Below are positions 45,365-56,239 of a DNA stretch of 64,000 nt, piece after piece. The DNA is taken from assembly GCF_900497805.2 (NCBI RefSeq), contig NW_020954576.1, positions 70,668,428 to 70,732,427 of the forward strand, given 5' to 3'. The position numbers were made by a program, and so were the translations under genes. Position 1 is the first letter of the stretch. Each line of letters opens with the position of its first letter. The DNA comes from Vombatus ursinus. Taxonomy: Eukaryota; Chordata; Mammalia; Diprotodontia; Vombatidae. The notes under the pieces were generated by a model. The model made no database searches. It was not told where the DNA came from and saw only the letters and a program-made list of their open reading frames with translations.

Positions 45365-46005
45365 CCCCCATTATTTACTATTTTTAAACATTCAATTAAA
45401 AAAATTTGAGTTCCAAATTCTCTTCCTCCTCTCTACCCCTCCCCAACCTCTTGAGAAGGCAAGCAATATGATATCAATTATACATATGAAGTTATGCAAA
45501 ATATTTTTTCCATATTAGCCATGTTGTGAAACAACAAAGGCAACAGCAAAAGGCAAGAAACATGAGGAAAGTGAAAAAAGTATGTTCCAATATGCATTAA
45601 AGTTCATCAGTTCTCTCTCTGAAGGTGGACAGCATTTTTCATCATGGGTTCTTTGGAATTCTCTTGGATCATTGTCTTGATCAGAGTAACAAAGTTTTTC
45701 ATAATTGGTCATGATTACAATATTGTTGTTACTGTATACAATGTTCTCTTGGTTCTGCTCATTTCATTTGGCATCAGTTCATCTAAGTCTTCCCGGGTTT
45801 TTCTGAATCCATCCTATTCATCATTTCTTATAGCATAATAGTATCCCATCATAATCATACAATACAACTTGTTCAGCCATTCTCCAATTAATGGATGTAC
45901 CTTAAATTTCAATTTTTTTTACTACCACAAAAAAGCTACTATAAATATTTTAGTACATATAAGTCCTTTTCCCTTGGTTAAATCTATTTTTAAAATAATA
46001 TAACT
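45365..46005 (-). mobile_element. L1 LINE, 3' UTR and ORF2 end, old copy
   Basis: Reverse of the L1 3' UTR ('ttgagttccaaattctcttc', 'ttgagaaggcaagcaatatg', 'ccatattagccatgttgtg') running into the reverse ORF2 end ('tgttcagccattctccaatt', 'aaaaaagctactataaatat'). Truncated at the 5' side. Confidence 0.88.
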
Positions 46006-46009
46006 ACAC

Positions 46010-46812
46010 ATTGAAAAAAACAATCTGAGAATTCAAAGTGCAAGAATACACTATACATATCATGAATTGATTCTGCAAAAGCATGATGTTATTAAAATCT
46101 ATGTTAGGAAACACAATTCCATAGAAAAAGTTTTATAAGTGGTCAATTAGCTAGCTACACTATTACAGTGGAGTTTTGAAATTTTATGGTGGGTTCTGTA
46201 TTAGCAACTTCTGTGAAATAGAATTAATAAGGGAAATAGATTTAAAATAACTGTAAAACTCTAGACAAAGAACTGCTTATTTATACAAAAGGAAATGTTT
46301 TATCATTTCTACTACTTTTTCCTTTTACTATCCCTTTTCTCATCTCCCCCGACTCCACCATTCTGTCATTGTGTGTTTCTCTCACAATATCTTCTCCACC
46401 TCCTATATCAATTTATGTTTTGACCTAGAAATTAAAGTACTTATTACCAACAGACCCACATATGTGTGTGTGTATGCTTCTCATGTGCTGTATTAAAATA
46501 CTTTTAAATGTTTTTGTGTAGAAATATAAGATATTTAAGAAAAGTAATCCTTTTATATGCAGTGCTATTATTGTGTGAGCAAATTGGATAAATAGAAAAA
46601 AACAAGCAGTACAAAGTATTGGATGAGTGGAAAGAAACTTATGTAATTAATTTGTATAATTTAAAAAAATTCAGAATGGTTAACTTTAGCCTGTATATAT
46701 ATTAAATCTACCATATATACCTAATTTTACTCTTTTAATTTTAGAGACATCTAGGTTAACTTTCCATCCTCTTTTCCCCAAATTCTTTCTGACTAGAGAA
46801 AAAAAAGAAGGA
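46010..46812. other. Unassigned intronic sequence
   Basis: No repeat or exon recognised. Confidence 0.5.
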
Positions 46813-46814
46813 AT

Positions 46815-47060
46815 TTCACCTTCTACTAAGCACCTACCATGGTCAGGGCATAGTGCTAGGCACTGGGGATAAAAAAGACAAAAATGAAACAGTTCTTGCC
46901 CTCAAGAGATTCCCATTTTTCTAGGGTATATAACATGTACACAGATAAATAAATATGAGGTAATTTGAGGATGGAGTCAGCATTAACAAATGAGAAATTT
47001 AGGAAATGGTCACTAATAAAACACTATACATGGCAGAGGTGGTGTGGAGGAAAGCACATT
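46815..47060 (-). repeat. L2 LINE 3' end
   Basis: 'tactaagcacctaccatggt', 'gctaggcactggggataaaa', 'cttgccctcaagagattccc' and 'tgtacacagataaataaata' are the reverse L2 3' end. Confidence 0.9.
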
Positions 47061-47738
47061 TATGACATAACTCCAAAACAAAGCACTATTCTACATACTT
47101 TTAAAAATAAATAATATCCATGCTGAATTGCATGAGTGGTGCTTTACCAAAGCTAGAATTGCATAACTGATGAGTTGAAATGGAAAATTAATCTTTCATA
47201 CAAAATAAAGACAAAAATGGAATGCTGGTTCCAAAGGCTCCATATAGTTTGTAACTGTTCATTTGTCATGGGAGAGAAAATATTTAATCAGTCCTGAAAT
47301 GATGTACACTCTCTTTATCATGTTTAGTGACTTTTAGAGTGTCAGTTTGTAAAGTGTTTATCCAAGGAATGGATTTCTGGCACATGGATAAAATGAAAAG
47401 TGAAATGTTTAGCTCACAATAGGCATATTTTCCAGGATCTCTCTGAGTAAGTATCCTGAGATGAGAAGAAAGCATACAGGTCTGTGTTTATCTAGCTTAT
47501 GCAGGCAGACAAGGAAGGCTCCAGCCTGGTATTAACACTGAAGTGACATGGAATATCTTTGCAAAACTCTAAACAATTACATCATTCCCTTACTAATATT
47601 GATAAAGTATAACAAATAGAATGTGTTACTGTGCAATTAGAACTTCATAGCTAAATACTTCAGACTCTGTTAAAATATAAAGTATCTAGCTATCTACCTT
47701 GGGGGGAGGGGAGCACCTCAATACTTACTATGAGGGAG
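47060..47738. other. Unassigned intronic sequence
   Basis: Nothing recognised. Confidence 0.5.
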
Positions 47739-47739
47739 G

Positions 47740-47822
47740 AGAGAGAAAAGAAGAAGGAGGAGAAGGAGAATAAGGATGAAGAGGAGGAAGAGGAGGAGGA
47801 GGAGGAAGAGGAGGAAGAAACT
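47740..47822. repeat. (GAGGAA)n purine-rich tract
   Basis: Irregular AGG/AAG repeats. On the other strand it reads as poly-serine, which explains the 85-codon open stretch over it. Confidence 0.95.
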
Positions 47823-47824
47823 TC

Positions 47825-48283
47825 ATTTAGACTCTTCAAGTAATTTACATCTCTCTGTACTGAGTGCATTTGTTCTTTGGCTTTGTCCTTGAATTTAATA
47901 TAAAATCTATTGATTGCTGATAGGAAGCAATAGGTCTTGCTGGGCACTTGTCAGGGAATATGTGATGTATGAAGAGAGCCCTCTGAAAGTCTAAATGTCT
48001 GTGTTCCTGGGTTTTAAGCAGCAAACTTCACAAGAACTACTAGTTTCACAAAACATTTTGGTACATCCTCTTTCCAGTTTTGTTGAAAAATTTGGTTGAA
48101 AAGGATTGGACATATAGCCAACAATGTTTCTTTATACCTTAAAAGGCCTGGTTCTAAAAATAGAAACATATCCTTTTTGTGGTTAGGGTCTAGTGCTTTT
48201 GCTAAACATATATGACATATTTGTTTTTTTTCCCCACAATGTAAAGTCAATGAGTTATTTAAATGCAGTAATTATTATATTTA
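47825..48283. other. Unassigned intronic sequence
   Basis: Nothing recognised. Confidence 0.5.
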
Positions 48284-48284
48284 A

Positions 48285-48525
48285 CATTAATTATTATAAT
48301 AATAACAGGCATTTATATGATTCCTAGTTTGTGAATTATTTTACAAATGTTATCTTATTTGATCCTTACAACAACCCTGGGAGGCAAGTGCAATTATTAT
48401 TCCCACATTACCGATTAGGAAACTGAAACAGAAAAAAGTTGAGAGATTTATCCAGGGGCACACAGTCAGTAAGTGCCTGAGGCTGAATGTGAACTCCCAG
48501 TGCTCTATGGACTGTACCACCTAGC
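48285..48525 (-). repeat. MIR/THER1-type SINE
   Basis: 'aataacaggcatttatatga', 'ttacaacaaccctgggaggc', 'taggaaactgaaacag', 'ggggcacacagtcagtaagt' and 'ctgtaccacctagctg' are the reverse MIR, nearly full length. Confidence 0.88.
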
Positions 48526-48529
48526 TGAG

Positions 48530-49610
48530 AAAACTATATCAAATTTACATTCTTTTGGTGAGAAATTATCAAGCAAAGAAGCAAGAGGCAGAAGACATTA
48601 TTTTCCATCCTATTTAATTCAATATGTATGTTTAAGTACAGATAAACACATAAGGAAATATATACTACTTGAATACTATTTGAAATCTGAAAAAAGGAGA
48701 CTACCATGGGAGAGAAGTATTATATTAAAAGTAAACTTAGGGTGTCAATCAGAACTAAAGAAGACCACCAAAGTAGCAAAAGCTTGGATCTGTAATGGAG
48801 ACAAGGTAATTGTAATTCAGAGCACCACACAACACAGAAGTCCTAGAATGCCCAAGAGAGGGCAAAAGAGAGGGTTGGTTAAATACATTTCAGCAGAGAG
48901 AGAGAGTCTCATGGGAGGCACAGCCTCAAGAAGCTGTTACATAAGTTGTTTTGCATAACAACCTCAAGTCCATAGAGAAGGCCAAGGAGTCTTGTGAATG
49001 GTAACATCTGGTCAGGATGGCCTAACATCTGGTCAAATGTCCAGCTTTTTTTTTCTCTTTTCTTTTTTAACTGGTTTTAATTACCCTCAGGCAGTTAGTA
49101 GTTCTACTGAATTCAACAAGAGCAAGATAAGAGAAAGAATGAGAAAATTTATTTAAAAAGAGCAAAACACTACAGAGGAGACTTAGGGCTATAAATAATA
49201 CTTAAGGCAATTTGATACCTGTCTAGAAATGAGTAGTGTCTCTTTCTACGTTAGTAATACATTTTATTTGTCATGTTCTGTGCTTTTAAGAGATTTCATT
49301 TCATATAGGTTATTTGATTTTCATTAAAGATTCTATTTTTCAAAACAGCAAGTGTTTTTATGGACATATAAATTTTCTAAGTTCAAACAATAGCTTTGGA
49401 GTATTGGGGCTAGAACTCAGAATTCTTGATTTTTTGTCCAGTGTTGTTTCTATTATGCCATTTTGCAGAAACATATTTTACAAATCTTTGAAGGTGATTC
49501 TTTAAAGTAGGTTTACACTTTAGGTGTAGAATACAGATTAATTACCTTTCTCAATGACAACTAAATGGCACTAACTTGTATAGTACTAAGTAAACAATAA
49601 AGATAAGAAA
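48530..49610. other. Unassigned sequence with a long chance-like open stretch
   Basis: A 161-codon + strand frame starts inside the MIR at 48473 and runs to 48958. Because its start lies in the SINE and no homology is apparent, I treat it as chance. Confidence 0.45.
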
Positions 49611-49611
49611 C

Positions 49612-49795
49612 AGTATGATAGAGTACAAATATGAGATTTAGAAGACCTGGGCTCTAGACTCTGTAGCTTCTTAGGGATGTGATCTTGGGATAATCACTTC
49701 AATCTTTCTGAACCTCTTTTGATATCAGTAAAATGCATAGAATGGTACATGTTCAGCTTACCTTTTTTGTTTGGATCAAATAAGATACAATATCT
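49612..49795 (+). repeat. MIR/THER1-type SINE
   Basis: 'agaagacctgggctctagac', 'tagggatgtgatcttgggat', 'tctgaacctcttttgatatc' and 'tttggatcaaataagataca' follow MIR order. Confidence 0.75.
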
Positions 49796-49984
49796 GAACC
49801 AAATAAATTTGTAGACCAGTTGCTATTAAAAGGATCCAGAACTGTGAAAATGGGGAAACTATAATGTGAGGAGTTCCAAGGAGACGTTGCTTTGCAGAAA
49901 AAGTTTTATTCAAGTTGTTTATTTTTTTTTTTATTGTATTGTCCACATGATCCCTTTTCTTGGCCTCTCTGGCTAGAGATTGAT

Positions 49985-50330
49985 CCAAGTACTGAAGTCT
50001 CCACTAAACAGGCAGTTTTATAGGAGAGCTGCATTATTGATGCCTTACAAGATCAACATAAGCTAAAAACATTAAACTTCAACATAGCTAAATACATGAT
50101 ATTTAAACCTGGAGCCTGACCACCCAAAAGACAAGCAAATCTGTAATTGTGTCATATAAGAATCAGGTAAAAGAACTGGGATTGTTACACCTGGAGATAA
50201 TAAACCATAGAAGCACCATGACAGCTGTCTTGGAAGGACTTTCAGATAGAAAGGACTTTTGTATAGACTAATTGCCCTTATTTTATTTAACCCTAGAAGG
50301 CAGAATTAGGAACTCTGAGTTGATGCTGTA
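49985..50330 (+). repeat. CR1/L3 LINE fragment
   Basis: 'gaactgggattgttacacct', 'cttggaaggactttcagata' and 'accctagaaggcagaattag' follow sense CR1/L3. Boundaries vague. Confidence 0.55.
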
Positions 50331-50331
50331 A

Positions 50332-50460
50332 TCAATCTGTCTACAAGCAATTATTAAGTATTATGTGCCAAGCATTGTGTTACACAATAAGAATACAAAA
50401 AGAATGCAAAAACAAACAGACAAAAACCAGCCTCCTTCCTCAAGGAATGTACTTGAAGAT
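50332..50460 (-). repeat. L2 LINE 3' end
   Basis: 'acaagcaattattaagtatt', 'atgtgccaagcattgtgtta' and 'ccttcctcaaggaatgtact' are the reverse L2 3' end. Confidence 0.8.
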
Positions 50461-50553
50461 AAGTACCTCCTCTCATATCTCTCTGAATCCCCTAGAATAA
50501 TAAATGACATATAGTAGACTCCTAAAATTGTATCCAGCTATTTACTGTCCCTT

Positions 50554-50820
50554 AGAATATAATAACAAGACAGCTAGATGTCTCAGTAGATAGAGTGCTG
50601 GGCTGGAGTCAGGAAAATCTGAGCTGAAATCCAGCCTCAAACACTTACTAGTTCGCTGTGTGAGCCTGGGTAAGTCACTTAACCTTTGTTTGCCTTAATC
50701 CACTGGAGAAAGAAGTGTCAAACTCCTCCAGTATCTTTGCCAAGAAAACCCCATCCATGAACAGTACAGTCCACAGGTCATGAAGAGTCAGACACAACTC
50801 AACAACAACAAGAATATAAT
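50554..50820 (+). mobile_element. tRNA-derived marsupial SINE with 10-base target duplication
   Basis: SINE at about 50564-50810, flanked by 'agaatataat' on both sides (50554-50563 and 50811-50820). Contains 'gagtgctgggctggagtcag', 'ctgtgtgagcctgggtaagt', 'atctttgccaagaaaacccc', and the 3' end 'ggtcatgaagagtcagacac' plus 'aactcaacaacaaca', which matches the RTE 3' end at 26690-26722 reversed. Confidence 0.93.
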
Positions 50821-51333
50821 CAAATCCATTTTTTGTGATATTATTATGTATTCACCTTGCACAACTCCTCCCTATTGTCTTGTTTAATAAAGCATAATGA
50901 TATGTAGGTATAAAGCTTCTGTATGGTCTATATGCCTTTGGCCTCTTTTATTTCTTATTCATAATTCATTTTTTAAAAATATTTTTTACCATCCTCTCTA
51001 ATGCTAACTTTTGAAAGTCATTGAGTATTTAAGAATATGTTAATTTAACTTGGAGGGTCTTACTAAGTATTTTGTAGAATTTGTCTTCCTTCATATCCTC
51101 TGCAACCCATGTTGGCACATGAAGTACTTTTAAAAAAAATTAACAAAGACTGGTATGAATACTGTGACGTGAGCTGCGCAGATGTTCCATGAAGTTATGT
51201 TTCTTGCCATTAGATGAATGTTAAAACCATTTCCACCAACCACTTTATGTGCTTTGTGTAGGAGAACTTGTAAACTCTCCTACCATTTAGCTGCAAATTC
51301 CTTTTGATTTTGGTTTCATTTATAACAAAATGT

Positions 51334-51492
51334 TCGAGCCTGGGCTAGTCACTTAATCTTGTTTGCCTCAGTTTCTTCATCTCTAAAATGAGCTAGAGAA
51401 AGAAATGGTAAACCACTCCAGTATCTTTGTCAAGAAAACCCCAAGTGAGATCATGAAGAATCGGACATGATCGAAATGACTGATCAGCAGCA
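51334..51492 (+). repeat. tRNA-derived SINE, 5'-truncated
   Basis: Starts midway at 'gagcctgggctagtcactta', continues 'aaatgagctagagaaag', 'accactccagtatctttgtc' and ends 'gaatcggacatgatcgaaat'. Confidence 0.9.
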
Positions 51493-51654
51493 AATAACAA
51501 AGAAGTTAATGCTGATACAGTTCAGCTCCTCTAGTAGTATTTCAGTAGAATGCATTGAGATGGACAGGTGATTAGTTGCCTTCTATTACCTGGAAATTAT
51601 CATTTTATCAATAAAATTGCCCGTATAGTAACATTAGATATTAACATTTGCAAG

Positions 51655-51800
51655 AGAGGTGACATAGCATAGTATAGTGGATTGAACTCTGGCCTCTGAA
51701 TTAAGAAGACCTAGCTTGAAGTCCTATCTCTGATACATACTGGTTGTGTGACTCTTGCAAGTTATTTATGCTTTCATTATCCCAGGGAGCTCTCTAACAC
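51655..51800 (+). repeat. MIR/THER1-type SINE
   Basis: 'gacatagcatagtatagtgg', 'ttaagaagacctagcttgaa' and 'tggttgtgtgactcttgcaa' are MIR blocks. Confidence 0.7.
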
Positions 51801-51894
51801 TGTGCTTCAGGGAAGGTACCAATCTGCATTAGTACTGTGAGTTTCCTCCCTGGGAGGTTCTCTATGTTAATGAGATCATAAGGCCAATGCTCAA

Positions 51895-52075
51895 TATGTG
51901 TATATGTGTGTGTATACACATACATATATATCTATGTATGCGTATGTATATACTTGTATTACATATAAACATATGTTACAGTGTTATATAAAATACATTT
52001 TATATATAATATATAATTTCTATATTATATATAAATATGCACATAGTTTTATAGTCATAGATACAGCTATAGATA
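51895..52075. repeat. (TATG/TATA)n microsatellite region
   Basis: Long mixture of TATG, TACA and TATA units. Confidence 0.9.
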
Positions 52076-52424
52076 TGAATATGTCTTCTGTATATTCATA
52101 AACAAAAGGAAGGAAGAGGAAAAACACACTTCAAGAAAATGGTGAGAATATTTCCCAAAAGTCCTGGGAAGAAAACATTCAATTATATAAATAAAAGAAT
52201 TTTAGATGGCAGGTTCCTAGTTCTCTAGAATATTGTTTAAGTATTCAAATAGTAATTATACCCAAACGTGAAATATTGGTATTTTACCCTAGATCCTGAA
52301 AACTATATAGATAATTGATATTGTCTTTAGTTTCCTTTATTCTCATCCAGATTTTAAAGCCCCATTGAACTTTTTAATTCACTTTCAGTGTATTCAAGTG
52401 ATGTCTCTATTATAATAATGAAAG

Positions 52425-53075
52425 TTATACCTAGCATTTATTTAACACTTTAAGGTTGGCAAAGTGCTTTACAATTATTTTCTCAACCCTGACAAATAAG
52501 TTCTATTATTATCCCATTTTACATGTGAGGAAACTGAGGCAATGACTGTTCTAGAAAGAAATAGTTGGGGAGGTGGGAGAGGTAGCCTTCTACTACCCTT
52601 CCCCATTCAAACAACTAAAAGGTATGAGCTACTTACTGTGATGTTGTCAATGATTAAAAATTTGAGCTAGATTAAAGTACTACTATGTTAACATATTAGG
52701 AACAAGTATTAGAGTTTAATAACTCTTCAATAATCTTGTGCTAGTAGGTGATTAATAAATGCTTATTAATTTCACAGAAAAAAAAGACAGACTCATGATT
52801 GAGAGCTAAGAAAGGAGCTTTTAAAAATTAATCTTTTTTAATGTCACAATAATTTTTATTATGTCCCTTTCTGCTCCTTTACCTAAAGAGCCATCCCTTA
52901 TAACAAAGTATGAGAAATACAGGAAAAAAATAGCAATTTAGCAAAACTAACAGAGGTTAAATGATATGCCCAGTGTCATAGAGTTAGGAAGTATTAGAGG
53001 CCCAATTTGAACAAGATCTTACTGATTCTAGGGCCAGTATTCTATTCACTGCACCACCTAGATGCCTCAATAACT
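52425..53075 (-). repeat. MIR/THER1-type SINE split by a later insertion
   Basis: Left part to about 52540 ('tggcaaagtgctttacaatt', 'gtgaggaaactgaggca'); right part from about 52953 ('agaggttaaatgatatgccc', 'cactgcaccacctagatgcc'). Removing 52541-52950 rebuilds a continuous reverse MIR. Confidence 0.85.
52541..52950 (-). mobile_element. Unidentified inserted unit with reversed L1 3' UTR (copy A)
   Basis: About 410 bases inserted in a MIR. The right third ('gagccatcccttataacaaa', 'caatttagcaaaactaac') is the reverse of an L1M-like 3' UTR. The left two thirds ('ccccattcaaacaactaaaa', 'attaggaacaagtattagag') are not recognised. The whole order recurs, diverged, at 54985-55400. Confidence 0.6.
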
Positions 53076-53422
53076 ACTACCAAACCAATATTCCCAATGG
53101 CATTGAATCATGAAAAGCATTTATTCATAACAGAAGTTAATGGGGCACAAGAAGTAGCTATAGACCTCATTCACATGGAGTATAGTTTTATTACCCCTTT
53201 CTCCAGAATAATTTGGGTCTTGATCCTTTCAAATTCTCAGCAACTACAATAAGAATATGTATAAGTCTTTGTCATATGAATGTTACATATACAATTAATC
53301 AGAGATCAATACGTTTATTTTCTGGCCCAATGGGGCCATTCTCCCTGAACGTGAAGCCACATGGGTTTTATACTTCTTAAAAGACAGAAAGAGAAGGGGA
53401 AGAGAAGGGTTCTACACTCAGC
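53076..53422. other. Unassigned, possible LTR fossil edge
   Basis: On the minus strand an AATAAA (reverse of 53314-53319) lies about 50 bases downstream of a TATAAAA-like box (reverse of 53367-53373). This is suggestive of a small LTR, but I cannot fix its ends or family. Confidence 0.3.
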
Positions 53423-54492
53423 AGAAAAGTATCTTTCTTACAAGACTCAAGAGAAACATGAAGAGGTAAACAGGAAAGAGAAATCATAAGAGACTTATTA
53501 AGGTTGAACTATTTACATTCTGCATGGAAAGATGATGATATTTGTAACTTATGAGTCCTTTGTCAGTATTAGAGTAGTTGGAGGGAAAAAATTACATGTA
53601 TGTATGTATATATATGTATGTATGTATATATGTATAGTTAGAGGATTCAGGGTGAGTTGAAGATGGAAGGGTGCTATCTGTAGAATAAAATTAAGGGGTG
53701 AGAGAGGATTATACTGGGAGAAGGAGAAAGGGAGAGGTATAATGGGGTAAATTATCTCACATAAAACAGACAAGAAAAGGCTTTTACAGTGGAGGGGAAA
53801 TGGGGGGAAGGTGAGAGGGAATGAGTGAATCTTATTCTTATTGGATTTGGCTTAAGGAGGGAATAACATACACACTCAATTGGGTATGGAAATCTATCTT
53901 ACCCTACAGAAAATGGGGGGGGGGGGAAGGGGACAAGAGAGCAGGAGGATGATAGAGGGGAGGACCGATTGGGGGAGGGGGTAATCAGAAGCAAACACTT
54001 CTAGAGAGGGACAGGGTCAAAAGAGAATAAAATAAATGGGGGGCAGGATAAGATGAAGGGAAATATACTTAGTTTTTCACAACATAACTACTATGGAAGT
54101 GTTTTGCATGACTACACATGTATAACCTGTATTGAGTTGCTTGCCTTCTCAATGAGGATGTGTGGGGAGGGAGGAAGGGCGAAAATTTGGAACCCAAAAT
54201 TTTAAAAACAAAAGATAAAAAAAATTGTTTTTTACATGCAACTGGGAAAGAAGATATACAGGAAATGGGGTACAGAACTCTATCCTGTCCTACAGGAAAA
54301 TTGAAGGAGAAGGGGATAAGAGAAGGGGGGGAGAGATAGAAGAGAGGGTAGATTAGGGTTATTCAGAATTCTTGCCATTTTGGGGTGGGAAAAGGGACAA
54401 GATGGGGAGAAAATTTGGAACTCAATCTTGTGGAAGTGAATGTTGAAAACTAAAAACAAATTAATTAATTAAAAAAAGAAAAGTATCTTTCT
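53423..54492 (+). mobile_element. L1 insertion, 3' UTR only, 16-base target duplication
   Basis: Element 53439-54476 between perfect copies of 'agaaaagtatctttct' (53423-53438 and 54477-54492). It is strongly purine-rich and G-rich ('ggagaaggagaaagggagag', 'gttttgcatgactacacatg', 'aatttggaactcaatcttgt', 'gtgaatgttgaaaac') and ends in an A-rich tail. The closing blocks match marsupial L1 3' ends. The rest resembles a long, repetitive L1 3' UTR with two similar halves. It includes a (TATG)n run at 53596-53636. Relatively young by its intact duplication. Confidence 0.8.
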
Positions 54493-54984
54493 GCCTACCT
54501 TTACCAACAGAGAAACTAATGGATCTCCCAAACTCCCCCACTTCTCTATCATATTTTGCAGAAAAAAGCATCCCTGATAGAGAGCCAGTTTAAACTGCCA
54601 TTACATGACTCACTGCAAAGGAAAGAAGACACAGAAGTCAAAATAAACACTCTAAATGATTTGGCTGAAACTACATCCACCACTTGTGATCAAATTAGGT
54701 ATAACATGCAATCATAAACTAACCTAGTTAAGACTCAAAACAATGCATCAATTATAATCCTAAAGAGGAAAAATCTCTTTATTGTAAACCCTTATCAAGA
54801 ATCATTGATGGATCACAATGGTTTGACCTCATTAAGAAATAGAAATCCATCTTCTCAATCCAGGGCACATTATTCATTGGGCATCATATCTCCAGATCTT
54901 AGAGGTCCTACCCTGTATCCATGATAGAAAACAATCCTTTAATCCTGTGACCCATTTAGGGGAAATGTACCTACTAGGAAAAAC
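54493..54984. other. Unassigned sequence right of the L1 insertion
   Basis: Was contiguous with 53076-53438 before the L1 landed. No family recognised. Confidence 0.4.
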
Positions 54985-55510
54985 TGATGGGGTGAGGGGA
55001 AGTGACCTTGTACTTGCTCTTATCCATTCAAAAAACTAGAAGGCATCAGCTACCTAGTGAGATAACACCAAGGATTAGAGAGTTGAGCTGCCTTGAAACA
55101 CTATTGTGTTAAAATATTAGGGGAAAGTATTAAAGTCTTCCACATTTACTTTGAACTAGTAATTAATGGAAGTTCTTTGACTATATGAAGTAATGATAGA
55201 TTAAGGAATAAGATCTATGAAAGGAACTTTTAAAAGTTATTATCTTTTGTTTCAACATCACTTTTATTTCTAAATGTCCCGCCTCTACTCTCCAACCCAA
55301 GTGTAACAAGAATTTTTAAAAAAAAGCAGTACAGCAAAACTAACCAATATATCAGTTGAAATTGAGAACGTATACACTGTTACACACCTCTAGTCTCCTA
55401 CATCTGCAAATAAGGGAAAGAGATATAGGTTATTCTCTTTTCTTCAGAGACAAGCTTGATATTATAATTTATACCATGTTCAATTTCATTTTGTCTTTCT
55501 TTTTATTTTA
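54985..55510 (-). repeat. Unidentified unit plus reversed L1 3' UTR (copy B)
   Basis: Left part ('tccattcaaaaaactagaag', 'attaggggaaagtattaaag') parallels copy A at 52541-52800. Right part ('cagcaaaactaaccaatata', 'gttacacacctctagtctcc', 'gagacaagcttgatattata') is the reverse of the L1M-like 3' UTR and extends further than in copy A. Confidence 0.6.
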
Positions 55511-55577
55511 AAAAAAACAACTTTATAGAAGGAATAAATCACTTTTGTAAAATATTTTCTTAAGGAGAAATTAAAAA

Positions 55578-55613
55578 TCCATGTATGTGTGTGAGTGTGT
55601 GTGTGTGTGTATC
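55578..55613. repeat. (GT)n microsatellite
   Basis: Alternating GT with minor interruptions. Confidence 0.9.
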
Positions 55614-55768
55614 ATGTAGACCTAAAATGGAGCATTAATAAATTTATCATTCTCAGTTTTCTCTTCATGTCCTGTCCCATTTTTGAGACCATGATTGAAG
55701 GACTAAGAATAGTGATTTCCCCAACTACAGTTGTGGCATAAACATGGCTCCCTCTATAACTGAGACTC

Positions 55769-55966
55769 TAAAGGAGCACCTAGGGGCAAGTAGGTGGTGC
55801 AGTGGATAGAGCACTGGCCCTGAAGTCAGGAGCATCTGAGTTCAAATCCAGCCTCAGACCAAACACTTGGCACTAGCTGTGTGACCCTGGGCAAGTCACT
55901 TAACCCCAATTGCCTAAAAGCAAAAACAAAAAACAAACAAACAAAAAAACAAATAAAGGAGCATCT
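55769..55966 (+). mobile_element. tRNA-derived SINE (WSINE/SINE1 type) with target duplication
   Basis: SINE at 55782-55953: 'aagtaggtggtgcagtggat', 'cctgaagtcaggagcatctg', 'tagctgtgtgaccctgggca', 'agtcacttaaccccaattgc', then an A-rich (CAAA)n tail and no RTE-like 3' half. Flanks 'taaaggagcacct' (55769-55781) and 'taaaggagcatct' (55954-55966) match at 12 of 13. Different 3' architecture from the copies at 29403, 39940 and 50564; an A-tail implies L1 help. Confidence 0.93.
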
Positions 55967-56104
55967 ACTTGTGGCTTAAAGTAATGGTACTAAGCTTTAA
56001 ATAGGAAGAGAAAAAAGTTGTAAGTACCCTTCTGATTTATTGAAAATTAGTATAGATTAGTTTTGGAATTGTGGTATTTTCATTGTTCATCAACTATTTT
56101 ATTA

Positions 56105-56195
56105 ACTACTCAATCAGAATGAATGAACAAAAAAGCAATTATTCAGTACTTTCTATGTGCAATGCACTCTGTTTAGCATTTGACACAAATATACC
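56105..56195 (-). repeat. L2 LINE 3' end, short
   Basis: 'aatgaatgaacaaaaaagca', 'tattcagtactttctatgtg' and 'gcaatgcactctgtttagca' fit a worn reverse L2 3' end. Confidence 0.65.
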
Positions 56196-56239
56196 CTAAT
56201 AGAGAAGATAACAAGTAGAAAGTTTCAGCTATGTCAGGT

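Noticed and set aside
47690-47947. Minus-strand open stretch with a long serine run
   Set aside because: It is the purine-rich AGG/AAG tract read on the other strand; no domain outside it.
48473-48958. 161-codon + strand open stretch
   Set aside because: Starts inside a reversed MIR, has no recognisable domain and no splice or promoter context.
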